Source: Nitrospirota bacterium
Lineage (GTDB): Bacteria; Nitrospirota; UBA9217
Length of the DNA: 64,000 nt
Direction of reading: 5' to 3'
Assembly: GCA_029858565.1 (NCBI GenBank)
Contig: JAOUEV010000002.1
Span: forward strand, 38,428 to 102,427
Shown piece by piece: positions 23,165-33,343 of the stretch. Both the position numbers and the translations under genes were made by a program. The number at the start of each line of letters is the position of its first letter. Position 1 is the first letter of the stretch. The notes under the pieces were generated by a model. The model was given only the letters and a program-made list of their open reading frames with translations. It was not told the origin of the DNA and did no database searches.

Positions 23165-26100
23165 CCGAGGTGTGCAGCTCCGGGCGTGTCGGGCACGGAC
23201 CCCCCGGGGCATCTTGCTAGGCCTCCTGTCCTGTTCCGGCATTCTCCTGAGTGTTTTGTTCCTCGCTGTTCCTCTGGCAGGGGCCGGAGAAATACCTGCG
23301 GCAATGACCGGAACGGATCGGGCTTTGACCGGCAGTGGCGCCCTTCCTGACGGGAAAATAACCACCCCTGTCGTTATCAGCGTGATCGTCAATACGGTGC
23401 CAAAAGGCGATCTGTTCGCGGAATTGGACGATGAAGGAAAGGTATTCCTGCGAGCGGACGATTTCCGGGCACTGAACCTGAAGTTCAGCGACGCCCGTAT
23501 CGTGCTGATCCATGGCGAGCAATACCTTCCTGCCGATGCGGTCCTCGAGGCCACGCCCGCATTCGACGACAAGAAACTTATCCTCTCGTTCATCGGCAAA
23601 ACCACGGAAGCGCACAGAACCACTGCCGAGATCTTTCAGCTCCATGCCAAGCCGCAGAGTGTCTATTATCCCCGCGAAACGAGCGCATTTCTCAATTACG
23701 GCCTGACCTACGGAGAAACAAATCCGTTCGGATACACCTCCTTTTCGGCGACCAGCAAGGTCGGGGCGAGGACCGGGGATACGTTCTTTGTTTCCGATTC
23801 GCTCTATTCGAAGACCGAGGTGGACCAGAAGTTCGTTCGTCTCCACAGCAGCGTCACCTACGAACACCGCAATGACCTCCAGTGGCTTACGATGGGAGAC
23901 CAGTTCGCGAGGTCCGGCGAACTTGGCAGCTCCGTGAACCTGGGCGGGATCGGATTTTCCAAGGTCTACAAGATCGACCCCTATTTTATCACCCAGCCGG
24001 TATTTGGTCTTCAGGGATCAGTCATCTATCCTACCCAGGCAGAGATATATCTGGACGGCATCCTGGTGGGCCGGCAGCAGATCGCGCCTGGAACGTTCGA
24101 TCTGAAGAACATCTACTCCTACACCGGAAGCCACCAGGTCGAGGTCGTGCTCAAGGACCCTTTTGGCAAGGAACAGCGGATCACCTCTCCGGTATACTTC
24201 AACACGTTCATGCTCCGCCAGGGACTGCACGAATACAGTTACAATATCGGCTATGTGCGGGAACAATATGGTATGGAGAGCAACGAATACGGCGAGCCTG
24301 CGTTCATAGCGTTCCACCGATACGGTGTCACGAACGCCCTGAACATCGGCGCGCAGGCGGAAGGATCCAATGGGGTCTATAACGGCGGCATCTCCACCTC
24401 GTTCCTCCTTTCCCGGATCGGAGCCTTCTCGCTGTCGTACGCGGCAAGCACCGCGAGCGGGGAAAAAGGATCGGCAGCCTCATTCCAGCATACCTACCAG
24501 TTCGGGACCTTCAGCACGAACCTGCGGGCACGCAGCTTCTCGCGGAACTACGCTACCGTCGCCGCTCCTGCAAGCACCGCACAGGAACAGACGAAACAGG
24601 AATCCGGCGCCGGGGCCGGTTTCCTGCTGCTGCCTGTCGGAAGCATCTCTCTGAACTACTCCGAACGGGAGAGCTATAGCGGCGACACAACACGGATTCT
24701 CTCCGCGCATTACAGCAGGACGCTTACCAGGATGGTAAGCTTGTTCGCCACGGCATCGGAGACACGGCAGGCGGAGCGGGTAAGGAGCTTTTTTGTCGGA
24801 CTCAATTTCAACTTCGACAATCACCTGTATGGCGCGACCCAGTACACCAAGACGGGCGACATGAACATGCAGACGGCCCAGATACAAAAGGATGTCCCGG
24901 TCGGGGAGGGGTTCGGCTATCGTGCGACAGCGAGCCGGACCGAGGTCAATGGGATGACGTCGAATTCACTAAATCCTCATGCGCAGTATAACGGGCCGTA
25001 CGGCATCTATTCCGTTGATGTGAATGCGCAGCGCTCTGCAGGGGGATCTCAGCAGATATACTCCGTGACCGCCGCAGGCGCACTGGTATATGCCGGAGGA
25101 TTCTCCGGATTGTCCCGTCCGGTAAGTGACAGCTTCAGTATTGTTATGCTGGATAATGTGGCGGGTGCGACCGTGCTGAACAACAGCCAGGAGATCGGGA
25201 CAACGGATGCTTCGGGCAAGGTAATCGTTCCGACAATTACCTCCTATGGCCAGAATATGATCACCGCGGATGTGCGGAACCTGCCTATGGAATACAGCAT
25301 CTCGGGCATGAACAGGGCGCTATCCCCATCTCTCTGGAGCGGATCCTGTCTCGCTTTTGAGGCGGTCAAGATGCAGGCGGTCACCGGAAACCTTTTTGCT
25401 GTGAAGGACAGCCGAAGAACACCAATGGAATATGTTGAGATATCGATCAACGCCGCGGGAAGAACACTGACCTTCCCGACCGGCAAGAACGGTGAATTCT
25501 ACATCGAGAATACCATTCCCAAGGATATGGCTGCGGGGGACGATCAGCAGAGCTGTTCGGCAATTGCCGAGCGGAAAAAGACCGGAGGACGGGTCATCAC
25601 GCCGGGTGTTTATCCTGCCTCGATCGACCTGGACGGCAGCGCATGCCTGTTTCAGATCACGTTCCCCGATACGGCCGATGTTATTACCGAACTGGGCGAG
25701 ATCCAGTGTGAATTGAAGAAGGATATCCCTCAGGCTGTTCCTGAACCTCAGGCGGTGCAAATGCCCGCGCTTGTGGCCGTTGCACCGCCTGCGCACCAGT
25801 CTGCGTTGCAGGCTCCTTTCCGCGAGGTCACCGTGGGAATCCGGTTCGACCGCACCGGGAACCTGGAGCGTCAGCAGGATCGCAGAGCGCTCGCGGCCCT
25901 TGCCAAGGAGCTGGAAAAGAATCCGACGCTTGCCGTTGCGATAGAAGTGCACGGCGACCGGCAGGGAACGGAGCGGGACCAGCAGCGCACGGGAGCACGG
26001 GCAGCAGATCAGATCCGACGAGCGCTGATCCAGGCCGGCGTGCGCTCTGAGCGGATCGGGGCCGTCGAGAACCGGGGAAGGTCGAAGATGCTGTGCTCCG

Positions 26101-26174
26101 AGGAAACGGCGGAGTGCGATCGCATGAACCGCCGGGCGGTCATCCGGCTGGTGGGTGAAAGTTCTGCGCGGTGA
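23136..26174 (+). CDS. Outer-membrane fimbrial usher fused to an OmpA-type peptidoglycan-binding domain
   Basis: The 1012-residue protein starts inside the chaperone gene. After a signal peptide (about 24-50) it has the usher N-domain (VVISVIVNTVPKGDLFAELDD, FLRADDFRALNL), a 24-strand pore with plug (LNYGLTYGETNPFG, QAEIYLDGILVGRQQIAPG), and C-domains up to about 865. A Pro/Ala/Gln linker (870-900) leads into about 110 residues with VGIRFDRTGNLERQQDRRALAAL and, at the end, MNRRAVIRLV, which match OmpA/MotB domains that hold peptidoglycan. Ushers normally end after their C-domains, so this fusion would tether the pore to the cell wall. The TDxxG motif is altered (VHGDRQGTERD). Confidence 0.87.
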   Translation: MSRKICAQNNRGVQLRACRARTPRGILLGLLSCSGILLSVLFLAVPLAGAGEIPAAMTGTDRALTGSGALPDGKITTPVVISVIVNTVPKGDLFAELDDEGKVFLRADDFRALNLKFSDARIVLIHGEQYLPADAVLEATPAFDDKKLILSFIGKTTEAHRTTAEIFQLHAKPQSVYYPRETSAFLNYGLTYGETNPFGYTSFSATSKVGARTGDTFFVSDSLYSKTEVDQKFVRLHSSVTYEHRNDLQWLTMGDQFARSGELGSSVNLGGIGFSKVYKIDPYFITQPVFGLQGSVIYPTQAEIYLDGILVGRQQIAPGTFDLKNIYSYTGSHQVEVVLKDPFGKEQRITSPVYFNTFMLRQGLHEYSYNIGYVREQYGMESNEYGEPAFIAFHRYGVTNALNIGAQAEGSNGVYNGGISTSFLLSRIGAFSLSYAASTASGEKGSAASFQHTYQFGTFSTNLRARSFSRNYATVAAPASTAQEQTKQESGAGAGFLLLPVGSISLNYSERESYSGDTTRILSAHYSRTLTRMVSLFATASETRQAERVRSFFVGLNFNFDNHLYGATQYTKTGDMNMQTAQIQKDVPVGEGFGYRATASRTEVNGMTSNSLNPHAQYNGPYGIYSVDVNAQRSAGGSQQIYSVTAAGALVYAGGFSGLSRPVSDSFSIVMLDNVAGATVLNNSQEIGTTDASGKVIVPTITSYGQNMITADVRNLPMEYSISGMNRALSPSLWSGSCLAFEAVKMQAVTGNLFAVKDSRRTPMEYVEISINAAGRTLTFPTGKNGEFYIENTIPKDMAAGDDQQSCSAIAERKKTGGRVITPGVYPASIDLDGSACLFQITFPDTADVITELGEIQCELKKDIPQAVPEPQAVQMPALVAVAPPAHQSALQAPFREVTVGIRFDRTGNLERQQDRRALAALAKELEKNPTLAVAIEVHGDRQGTERDQQRTGARAADQIRRALIQAGVRSERIGAVENRGRSKMLCSEETAECDRMNRRAVIRLVGESSAR

Positions 26175-26211
26175 CCGTGCGGGCATTGATGCAGGAGCGG
26201 GAGATCTGATC

Positions 26212-27402
26212 ATGAAAAGAGCATTCTGGTACGCGATCTTGCATTTGACGCTGGCAGTCACGGTTGTCATGCCAGCGGCGGCTGCGCCGAAGCAGGCCCC
26301 CGCTCGGCCCGTAAAGACGAAACGCCTGGTCAAGGCGAATAAGACTGTCACCCCTCTCTTGAATGTGCAGGGATTCCGCCCCGGGATGAGGATGGCGGAG
26401 GTCCGGCAACTGCTCCGGAAAAAAGGGGTGAGCGAGTACACAACCGCGTACGCTGATCTGTTCGTCTACAGTCCGGCTCCGAACACCGAGATGCGGCTCC
26501 GGTTTACCTGCGGCGCCAAAGGCTGGGTGCTGGGGTCGGGCGAACTGGAAACGGTCTTCTCCCGGGAAGAATCTGCGATCGCCGTTCCACGCTACCGGGA
26601 CATGCTGCTCGCGAAATACGGGACGCCGGTGCTCCCGTCCCCATCCCCGGACCGCATCGACCTCTGCTGGGGCGCGTGTCTTTCCGGCGCGAAAGGCGTC
26701 AGGGCCGTTGCCGCGACATCCGATGCTCCGGACGGGCTCGTGCGTCTTCGGCTGACCGTCGAGAACGCTGCGCTGGTGCAATCGTGCCAGGGCGATCGCG
26801 AGCGGAAGATCGGCCGTTGGCTCTCCCGGTGGACCCGGGATATCGCCAAGTTCCAGCTCGGGATGAGCCTGCGGGAGGCGTCCAAACTCTATCAGAAGCG
26901 TTATGGCGATCCGCTGCTCGTGGCGCGGGAAAAGGATGAAAGCGGCGGCAGGAAGGTCGTGACGATCCTGGCGACGAACGAACACGATTTCTTCGCAGGC
27001 CTGGACGCCGACTCGCTCCTGTTCGAGGGAAAGGGGCCGGGACGCATTCACCTCAAATTCACCGGCAGCGAGGCGGAGTTCGCAACAGGGCTGAACCAGC
27101 GTCTCTTCGCGGCGTCCTTTACAACGACCGATTTCACGGACGAGCACCGGTTCTCCGATCTGGACGCGAAACTGGACATCTTCATCAAAGCCTACGGAAA
27201 GCCCTCCGACGTCATTCGCCTGACCGGGCTTATTACGGCCACGTGGCAGGGCGGCGGGAAACAGCGCACCCTCTCGATCGCCGACTCCGGCATGATCAGC
27301 ATCGAGCAGTTCGACGGGGTCCTGCTGGAGACCTACCGGGACGCGGCGGTCCAGCGGCAACAGGGCGATGCGGGCACGAAGTTCGACCGGAACATCTTCT
27401 AG
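26212..27402 (+). CDS. Secreted protein of unknown function with two BamE-like repeats
   Basis: The 396-residue protein (ATG 26212, GGGAG upstream) has a signal peptide ending MPAAAA. Two related blocks are visible: GFRPGMRMAEVRQLLRKKG (about 45-65) and FQLGMSLREASKLYQKRYGDP (about 215-235), each followed by ~100 mixed residues. The pattern F-x-x-GM-x-x-x-E-x-x-x-L with a following G-x-P recalls BamE/SmpA-type domains. Four Cys (FTCGAK, DLCWGAC, QSC) may form disulfides. Being last in the fimbrial run, it could assist assembly; that is inference. An overlapping minus-strand frame is rejected below. Confidence 0.7.
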   Translation: MKRAFWYAILHLTLAVTVVMPAAAAPKQAPARPVKTKRLVKANKTVTPLLNVQGFRPGMRMAEVRQLLRKKGVSEYTTAYADLFVYSPAPNTEMRLRFTCGAKGWVLGSGELETVFSREESAIAVPRYRDMLLAKYGTPVLPSPSPDRIDLCWGACLSGAKGVRAVAATSDAPDGLVRLRLTVENAALVQSCQGDRERKIGRWLSRWTRDIAKFQLGMSLREASKLYQKRYGDPLLVAREKDESGGRKVVTILATNEHDFFAGLDADSLLFEGKGPGRIHLKFTGSEAEFATGLNQRLFAASFTTTDFTDEHRFSDLDAKLDIFIKAYGKPSDVIRLTGLITATWQGGGKQRTLSIADSGMISIEQFDGVLLETYRDAAVQRQQGDAGTKFDRNIF

Positions 27403-27457
27403 AACACCACTTCCCTGCTTGTTGTCCACGATCCGCAAATCCTCTCCTTTTTTGCGA

Positions 27458-27487
27458 TTGACACTCATTTCCGCTATCTGGTATAGT
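27458..27487 (+). promoter_or_regulatory. Promoter of the trp operon
   Basis: TTGACA (27458-27463), an 18-base spacer and TATAGT (27482-27487). The leader to ATG 27517 is only about 23 bases with GGGAG, so no trp leader peptide or attenuator fits. Confidence 0.7.
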
Positions 27488-27516
27488 AAAAACCTATTTA
27501 TTTTTCAGGGAGTTTT

Positions 27517-29001
27517 ATGATCCGTCCTACGCTCGAAGAGTTCAAAGACAAGGCGAAAAAAGGGAATCTCATTCCCGTGTACCGCGAGATCCTGGCGGAC
27601 ATGGAGACGCCGGTGTCGGCGTTCCGGAAGATCGACGACGGCAGGTATTCCTTTCTGCTCGAATCGGTCGAAGGCGGCGAGAAATGGGCGCGCTATTCCT
27701 TTCTTGGCAGCAGGCCTGAGGTGGTGGTGCAGAGCCGGGACCGGCGGATCGAGATCCTCCGGCGGGGGAGGAAAGAGACCCGGACCTTTGAGAACGATCC
27801 CCTTGAGGCGATAAAGGACATCATGGCTGAATACCGGCCGGTACCCGATCCCGCTCTTCCGCGTTTCTACGGCGGCGGCGTGGGGTTCATCGGGTTCGAC
27901 GTGGTCCGGTTCTTCGAATCCATGCCCGAGCGCAAGAAGCCGGGCCTTGATATCCCCGATGTGCTGTTCATGGTCACCGACACACTGGTGATCTTCGACA
28001 ATGCGACCCACCGGATCAAGGTCCTGTCGAACGCCCATGTGAACGGCGGGTCCGTGACAGCGGCGTACAAGGACGCGGTCAAGAAGATCGACGGGATCGT
28101 GAAAAAGTTAAAGAGCAGGGGCCGGGGGCCGGTAGCCGGTGGCCGGGGAAAGAAATCAAAAAGCGGCCAGCTTAAATCCAACTTTACGCAGGCGAAGTAC
28201 GAGCAGGCGGTGCTGAAGGCCAAGGAGTACATCAAGGCAGGCGACATCTTCCAGGTCGTGCCGTCGCAGCGGTTCGAGCGCAAGGTCACGGCCGAGCCTT
28301 TTGAGATATACCGCGCGCTGCGGCTGATCAATCCATCACCCTACATGTACTACCTGCGCTGCGGTGACACAACGGTGGTCGGCGCCTCGCCCGAGGTGAT
28401 GGTGCGGCTCGAAGGCGAACGCATCGAGCTCCGTCCGATCGCGGGCACGCGGAAGCGCGGGGCGACCGAGGACGAGGACCTGGCATTGGAGCGGGAACTC
28501 CTGGCTGATCCCAAGGAGCGGGCCGAGCACATCATGCTTGTCGATCTGGGCAGGAACGATGTCGGTCGGGTGAGCACGGCCGGCAGCGTTCATGTGTCCG
28601 AGCTCATGGTGATCGAACGGTATTCCCACGTCATGCACATCGTCTCGAACGTGCGCGGAACGATCGCGCCGGGCAGGGATGCCTATGACGTGGTCCGGGC
28701 GTGCTTCCCGGCCGGCACGGTCTCGGGCGCTCCCAAGATCAGGGCCATGCAGATCATTGACGAGCTGGAGCCCACGCGGCGCGGCCCCTATGCCGGCGCG
28801 GTCGGATACTTCGGGTTCTCCGGCAGCATGGACACCTGCATCACGATCCGCACCCTGGTGATCAAGGATAAGACAGCCTACATCCAGGCAGGCGGCGGCG
28901 TTGTTGCGGACAGCGTTCCCGCGCTTGAATACCAGGAAACGGTAAACAAGGCCAAGGCCATGATGCGGGCCGTGGAGATGGCGGAAGAGGGATTGGATTA
29001 A
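27517..29001 (+). CDS. trpE: Anthranilate synthase component I
   Basis: The 494-residue protein makes anthranilate from chorismate with ammonia from TrpG. The N-terminal half carries the tryptophan feedback motif LLES ([19 protein letters not shown]), so the enzyme is probably inhibited by tryptophan. The chorismate-binding half shows [52 protein letters not shown] and [12 protein letters not shown]. The linker (about 200-222) reads [19 protein letters not shown] and is encoded by a G+C-rich repeat that looks inserted in frame. It is the first gene of the operon, overlapping trpG by one base. Confidence 0.97.
   Translation: MIRPTLEEFKDKAKKGNLIPVYREILADMETPVSAFRKIDDGRYSFLLESVEGGEKWARYSFLGSRPEVVVQSRDRRIEILRRGRKETRTFENDPLEAIKDIMAEYRPVPDPALPRFYGGGVGFIGFDVVRFFESMPERKKPGLDIPDVLFMVTDTLVIFDNATHRIKVLSNAHVNGGSVTAAYKDAVKKIDGIVKKLKSRGRGPVAGGRGKKSKSGQLKSNFTQAKYEQAVLKAKEYIKAGDIFQVVPSQRFERKVTAEPFEIYRALRLINPSPYMYYLRCGDTTVVGASPEVMVRLEGERIELRPIAGTRKRGATEDEDLALERELLADPKERAEHIMLVDLGRNDVGRVSTAGSVHVSELMVIERYSHVMHIVSNVRGTIAPGRDAYDVVRACFPAGTVSGAPKIRAMQIIDELEPTRRGPYAGAVGYFGFSGSMDTCITIRTLVIKDKTAYIQAGGGVVADSVPALEYQETVNKAKAMMRAVEMAEEGLD
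28118..28148 (+). repeat. GGCCGGTAGCC repeat inside the trpE linker
   Basis: Near-tandem GGGCCGG/GGTAGCC/GGTGGCC units encode the Gly/Arg-rich linker [11 protein letters not shown] of TrpE. The same GCCGGTAGCC core occurs in the intergenic repeat at 3748-3767, suggesting an intergenic element that landed in a tolerant protein linker. Confidence 0.55.
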
Positions 29002-29564
29002 TGTTATTAATGATCGACAATTACGATTCCTTCACCTACAACCTGGTCCAGTACCTGGGCGAACTGGGGCAGGACCTGAAGGTGTTCCGGAACGACAAGC
29101 TGGCCATCGCCGAGATCGAGGCCATGCGTCCCGAACGGATCGTGATCTCGCCGGGACCCTGCACGCCGAAAGAGGCGGGTATCTCGGTCGAGGTGATCAA
29201 ACATTTCACCGGGAAGATCCCGATCCTCGGCGTCTGCCTGGGCCACCAGTCCATTGGCGAGGCCATGGGCGGGGACGTGATCCGGGCGCCCTACCTGATG
29301 CACGGCAAGACCTCGATGATCCATCACGACAACAGGACCATTTTCGCGGGACTGCCGAATCCCTTTGAAGCAACGCGCTACCACTCGCTCATCATCAAGC
29401 GCGAGACGCTTCCTCCGGTCCTCGAAGTGTCGGCCTGGACCGACGACGGCATCATCATGGGCGTGCGGCACAAACAGCACAAGCTGGAAGGCGTGCAGTT
29501 CCATCCCGAGTCCATCCTGACCGGCGCGGGCAAGGACCTGCTGAGGAATTTTTTGAAACTATAA
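29001..29564 (+). CDS. trpG: Anthranilate synthase component II (glutamine amidotransferase)
   Basis: The 187-residue class I amidotransferase supplies ammonia to TrpE. The nucleophile Cys is in [15 protein letters not shown] (about residue 79), and the His-Glu pair is in FHPESILT near the C-terminus. The N-terminal [20 protein letters not shown] and the [12 protein letters not shown] oxyanion segment are standard. The start codon overlaps the trpE stop (TAATG). Confidence 0.97.
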   Translation: MLLMIDNYDSFTYNLVQYLGELGQDLKVFRNDKLAIAEIEAMRPERIVISPGPCTPKEAGISVEVIKHFTGKIPILGVCLGHQSIGEAMGGDVIRAPYLMHGKTSMIHHDNRTIFAGLPNPFEATRYHSLIIKRETLPPVLEVSAWTDDGIIMGVRHKQHKLEGVQFHPESILTGAGKDLLRNFLKL

Positions 29565-29626
29565 ATCAGATTTGCGAAAATAATTTGTTGTTTTTGTGCT
29601 TACTTAATTGTCATGAAGAGGGATAT

Positions 29627-30640
29627 ATGATCAAAGAGGCGATCGCAAAGGTCACAGCAAAGACGAACCTCACCGAGGCCGAGGCCGAGACGGTGATGCG
29701 CGAGATCATGCAGGGCGAGGCAACGGACGCCCAGATCGCCGCGTATATCACCGGCCTTCGCATGAAGGGCGAGACCGTGGAGGAGATCACCGGGTCCGCG
29801 CGGGTCATGCGGGAGAAAGCGGTGAAGGTGAAGCTGAACGCGCCGTTCCAGGTGGACACCTGCGGCACCGGCGGGGACCTGTCCCATACCTTCAATATCT
29901 CGACGACCGCTGCTTTTGTCGTTGCAGCCGCGGGCGTGTCAGTCGCCAAGCACGGCAATCGCTCTGTTTCCAGCAAGAGCGGCAGCGCAGACGTGCTTCA
30001 GGCCCTGGGGATCAACATCGAGATCCCGTCCCACCGCGTTGAAGAATGTCTCGCGGAAGTGGGGATTGCGTTCCTCTTTGCTCCGCTCATGCACCAGGCC
30101 ATGAAGTACGCCATCGGGCCGCGGAGGGAGATCGGGATACGGACCGTCTTCAATGTTCTTGGTCCGCTCACCAATCCCGCAGGCGTTTCCTGCCAGATCA
30201 TGGGTGTTTACTCGGCGGACCTGACCGGCATGCTCGCGCAGGTGCTCGGGAACCTCGGCTCCACCCATGCCTATGTGGTGCACGGCATGGACGGCCTGGA
30301 CGAGATCACGACCACCGACCGGACCAAAGTGTCGGAGCTGAAGAACGGCGAAGTGAACGACTATTACATCCATCCCTCGGACTTCGATCTGCCCGCGGGA
30401 AAACCGGCGGACCTGAAGGGCGGGGACGCGAAGCAGAACGCCTCCCTGACCCTGGAAGTGCTGAAGGGCGAGAAGGGGCCGAAGCGCGACATCGTGGTGC
30501 TGAACGCGGCAGCGGGCCTGGCAGCCGCGGGAAAGGCAAGGGATATCCGCGACGGCGTGCGTATCGCGGCGGAATCGATCGACTCCGGAGCGGCGATGAA
30601 GAAACTGGAACAGTTGAAGTCGTTCACGAACAGACCTTAA
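29627..30640 (+). CDS. trpD: Anthranilate phosphoribosyltransferase
   Basis: The 337-residue enzyme joins anthranilate to phosphoribosyl pyrophosphate. The glycine loop DTCGTGGDLSHTFNIST, the substrate-binding KHGNRSVSSKSGSADVLQALG and the anthranilate-binding GPRREIGIRTVFNVLGPLTNP are all present. ATG 29627 is chosen because GAGGG lies 5 bases upstream and the family begins MIKEAI; the upstream reading to 29585 lacks support. An inverted repeat array separates it from trpC. Confidence 0.97.
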   Translation: MIKEAIAKVTAKTNLTEAEAETVMREIMQGEATDAQIAAYITGLRMKGETVEEITGSARVMREKAVKVKLNAPFQVDTCGTGGDLSHTFNISTTAAFVVAAAGVSVAKHGNRSVSSKSGSADVLQALGINIEIPSHRVEECLAEVGIAFLFAPLMHQAMKYAIGPRREIGIRTVFNVLGPLTNPAGVSCQIMGVYSADLTGMLAQVLGNLGSTHAYVVHGMDGLDEITTTDRTKVSELKNGEVNDYYIHPSDFDLPAGKPADLKGGDAKQNASLTLEVLKGEKGPKRDIVVLNAAAGLAAAGKARDIRDGVRIAAESIDSGAAMKKLEQLKSFTNRP

Positions 30641-30642
30641 AC

Positions 30643-30717
30643 GTAAGGGGTAAGGGGGTAAGGGGTAAGGAGTAGTTGCAGGGGATGGAGCGACGGATTT
30701 TCCCCTCACCCCTCGCA
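30643..30717. repeat. GGGGTAAGG inverted repeat array between trpD and trpC
   Basis: Three to four near-tandem copies of GGGGTAAG (about 30645-30675) face an inverted partner CCCCTCACCCCT at about 30702-30714, which differs by one base. It could fold in the trp mRNA. Confidence 0.6.
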
Positions 30718-30730
30718 CCTGACGGAGTCC

Positions 30731-31513
30731 ATGATCCTCGACGAGATCGTAGCATATAAAAAAGAAGAACTTGCCGAAGTAAAGCGGCGCGTGCCGCTTT
30801 CCGAGATCAGGGCGCATGTCGGAGATGCCGGTCCGACGCGGGGTTTCGGGAAGGCTCTGTCCGCGCGAACGGATATCCGGTTGATCGCTGAAGTAAAGAA
30901 GGCGTCTCCGTCCAAGGGCGTCATCCGTCAGGATTTCGATCCGACGGGAATCGCCGGGACCTACGAACGATCGGGCGCGGCATGCCTGTCAGTGCTTACG
31001 GAAAAGAAGTTTTTTCAGGGAAGCCTTGATTACCTCGGGGCCATACGCAAGGTCGTGGGACTTCCGCTGCTCCGCAAGGACTTTATCATCGATGACTATC
31101 AGATCTTCGAGGCCAGGGCGGCCGGCGCCGACGCGATCCTGCTGATCGCGGCCTGTCTGGAACTGAGCCGGATGGAGGACTATCTCGGCGTTGCAGCGGG
31201 ATTGGGGCTCGATGTTCTGGTCGAGTCTCATACCGGAAGGGAGCTGGAGCAGTCGCTTCGGGCCGGCGCCATGCTCGTGGGGATCAACAACCGGAACCTC
31301 CTGACCTTCTCGGTGAGCATCCAGACGACCTTTGACCTGCTGAAGGACATTCCCGACGACCGCATCGTGGTGAGCGAAAGCGGGATCAAGACGCGGGAAG
31401 ATGTGGTGAAGCTGCAGCAGGCCGGAGTGGACGCGATCCTGGTGGGCGAAAGCCTGATGCGGGAGAAGGACATCGGGAAGAAAGTGAAGGAGTTGCTCGG
31501 AAAATATGATTAG
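30731..31513 (+). CDS. trpC: Indole-3-glycerol-phosphate synthase
   Basis: The 260-residue (beta-alpha)8 barrel closes the indole ring. It shows EVKKASPSKGVIRQDFDP (catalytic Lys and phosphate region), LSVLTEKKFFQGSLDYL, PLLRKDFIIDDYQIFEARAAGA, VGINNRNLLTF and VSESGIKTREDV. It is monofunctional, with trpF encoded separately downstream and overlapping it by 8 bases. Confidence 0.97.
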   Translation: MILDEIVAYKKEELAEVKRRVPLSEIRAHVGDAGPTRGFGKALSARTDIRLIAEVKKASPSKGVIRQDFDPTGIAGTYERSGAACLSVLTEKKFFQGSLDYLGAIRKVVGLPLLRKDFIIDDYQIFEARAAGADAILLIAACLELSRMEDYLGVAAGLGLDVLVESHTGRELEQSLRAGAMLVGINNRNLLTFSVSIQTTFDLLKDIPDDRIVVSESGIKTREDVVKLQQAGVDAILVGESLMREKDIGKKVKELLGKYD

Positions 31514-32126
31514 GATAAAGATCTGCGGTATCACGAACCTCGATGACGCAATGGCCGCCGCGGAAGCTGGCGCAGACGCGCTGGGATTCATATTCTACAA
31601 GAAGAGCCCCCGGTACGTGGAGCCGCTGCGCGCTGCAGAGATCATCGCCCAATTACCGCCGTTCGTCACCCCCGTGGGCGTGTTCGTGAACGAACGGGAA
31701 GAGAAGATCCGGGAAACCGTTTCTCTCGCCTGTCTTCAGGCCGTGCAGCTCCACGGCGACGAGACCCCGGAGTTCTGTCAGCGTTTCGGCACACGGGTGA
31801 TCAAGGCTTTCCAGATCAAGAACAAGGAGAGCCTCAAGCACATGTCCCACTTCCGGGTGAGCGCCTATCTGCTCGACAGCTACAAGGAAGGCCTTCGCGG
31901 CGGGACCGGCGAGATCTTTGACTGGCACCTGGCCGTGGTGGCGAAGACTTTCGGCCGGATCATCCTTGCCGGCGGCCTGACGCCGGACAACGTGACCGAG
32001 GCGGTGAAGCTCGTGCAGCCCTACGGCGTTGATGTGGCCGGCGGCGTGGAGCGGGAGAAAGGCCTGAAGGACCATGGAAAGCTCAAGAAGTTCATTACCG
32101 AGGTGCGGAGGGCGTCGAGACCATGA
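31506..32126 (+). CDS. trpF: Phosphoribosylanthranilate isomerase
   Basis: The 206-residue barrel performs the Amadori rearrangement before TrpC. The catalytic Cys is in [13 protein letters not shown] near the start, the general acid Asp in [14 protein letters not shown], and phosphate is bound by [10 protein letters not shown] and the final GVDVAGGVE. In most family members the last block reads DVSSGVE; the AGG variant is unusual but glycine-rich as needed. Overlaps trpC by 8 and trpB by 4 bases. Confidence 0.96.
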   Translation: MIRIKICGITNLDDAMAAAEAGADALGFIFYKKSPRYVEPLRAAEIIAQLPPFVTPVGVFVNEREEKIRETVSLACLQAVQLHGDETPEFCQRFGTRVIKAFQIKNKESLKHMSHFRVSAYLLDSYKEGLRGGTGEIFDWHLAVVAKTFGRIILAGGLTPDNVTEAVKLVQPYGVDVAGGVEREKGLKDHGKLKKFITEVRRASRP

Positions 32127-33313
32127 GCATGCCTGACAAGACAGGTCATTTCGGTGTCTACGGCGGCAGATTCGCGCCTGAGACGCTCATGCCGGCGCTC
32201 TTTGAACTGGAGAAGGCCTATTCTGCCGCGCGGAAGGACAAGGAATTCCAGACGACCCTGGAGTTCTACAACCGGGAGTTCATCGGCAGGCCCACGCCGC
32301 TCTACCTCGCGTCGCGGCTGAGCGACCATCTCGGCGGCGCGAAGATCTACCTGAAGCGCGAGGACCTTTGCCACACCGGCGCGCACAAGATCAACAACTC
32401 CCTGGCCCAGGTGCTGCTGGCGAAACGCATGGGCAAGACCCGCGTGGTAGCAGAGACCGGAGCCGGTCAGCACGGCGTGGCAACCGCAACCGCGGCGGCC
32501 ATGTTCGGCATGGACTGCGAGATCTACATGGGCACCGACGATGTGGCGCGTCAGTCTCTCAACGTTTTCCGCATGAAGCTTCTGGGCGCGACCGTCCACC
32601 CCGTGGACCTGGGCAGCAAGACGCTCAAGGACGCGATCAACGAGGCAATGCGCGACTGGATCACGAACGTGGGGACCACCCACTATGTGCTCGGTACGGT
32701 CTTCGGCCCCCATCCCTTCCCTATGATGGTACGGGATTTCCAGTCCGTGATCGGGCGGGAAGCGAAGAAGCAGATCATGAAGATGGAAGGCCGGCTTCCT
32801 GACGCACTGGTGGCCTGCGTGGGCGGCGGATCGAACGCCATGGGCCTGTTCTACGAGTTCCTGGAGGACGCCTCGGTCAAGATGTACGGCGTCGAAGCAG
32901 GCGGGACCGGTATTGAACGGGGCAAGCACGCAGCTCGGTTCTCAGGCGGGTCACTCGGTGTGCTGCAGGGCACCAAGACCTTCATCCTCCAGGACGACGA
33001 CGGCCAGATCGAAATGACCCATTCAGTCTCTGCCGGCCTGGATTACGCGGCAGTGGGTCCTGAGCATGCGTTCTACCACGACACGGGCCGGATCGAACAT
33101 CCCTATGCGATCGACGAAGAGGCCATGGAGGCATTCGATCTGCTGGCAAGGCTCGAAGGCATCATTCCCGCGCTCGAAAGCGCCCACGCCGTCGCCTATT
33201 GCCTCAAGCTCGCGCCGACCCTCGGCAAGGAAAAGGTCATTATCTGCAATCTCTCGGGCCGCGGGGACAAGGACGTGATGCAGGTGGCGAAGATGAAGGG
33301 TGTGGAGTTGTAG
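32123..33313 (+). CDS. trpB: Tryptophan synthase beta chain
   Basis: The 396-residue PLP enzyme condenses indole with serine. The PLP lysine lies in [15 protein letters not shown] (about residue 90), with [17 protein letters not shown], the phosphate-binding [10 protein letters not shown] and the [11 protein letters not shown] and NLSGRGDKD segments. It is the TrpB1 type that partners TrpA. The start overlaps the trpF stop (ATGA). Uncommonly, trpA is not the next gene but about 1.7 kb downstream. Confidence 0.97.
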   Translation: MSMPDKTGHFGVYGGRFAPETLMPALFELEKAYSAARKDKEFQTTLEFYNREFIGRPTPLYLASRLSDHLGGAKIYLKREDLCHTGAHKINNSLAQVLLAKRMGKTRVVAETGAGQHGVATATAAAMFGMDCEIYMGTDDVARQSLNVFRMKLLGATVHPVDLGSKTLKDAINEAMRDWITNVGTTHYVLGTVFGPHPFPMMVRDFQSVIGREAKKQIMKMEGRLPDALVACVGGGSNAMGLFYEFLEDASVKMYGVEAGGTGIERGKHAARFSGGSLGVLQGTKTFILQDDDGQIEMTHSVSAGLDYAAVGPEHAFYHDTGRIEHPYAIDEEAMEAFDLLARLEGIIPALESAHAVAYCLKLAPTLGKEKVIICNLSGRGDKDVMQVAKMKGVEL

Positions 33314-33343
33314 CGATTGCAGATTGCGGGATAACGGCCGACT

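Noticed and set aside
26140..27468. 442-codon open frame on the minus strand opposite the secreted BamE-like protein
   Set aside because: The plus-strand gene has a signal peptide, a Shine-Dalgarno and continuity with the fimbrial run; the minus frame has no signal, no motif and shadow-like composition.
27488..27516. Tryptophan attenuator or leader peptide before trpE
   Set aside because: The leader is only about 23 bases; no leader ORF with Trp codons or competing hairpins can fit.
30643..30717. CRISPR-like array
   Set aside because: Units are under 10 bases with no spacers and no cas genes in the window; it is a short inverted repeat array.
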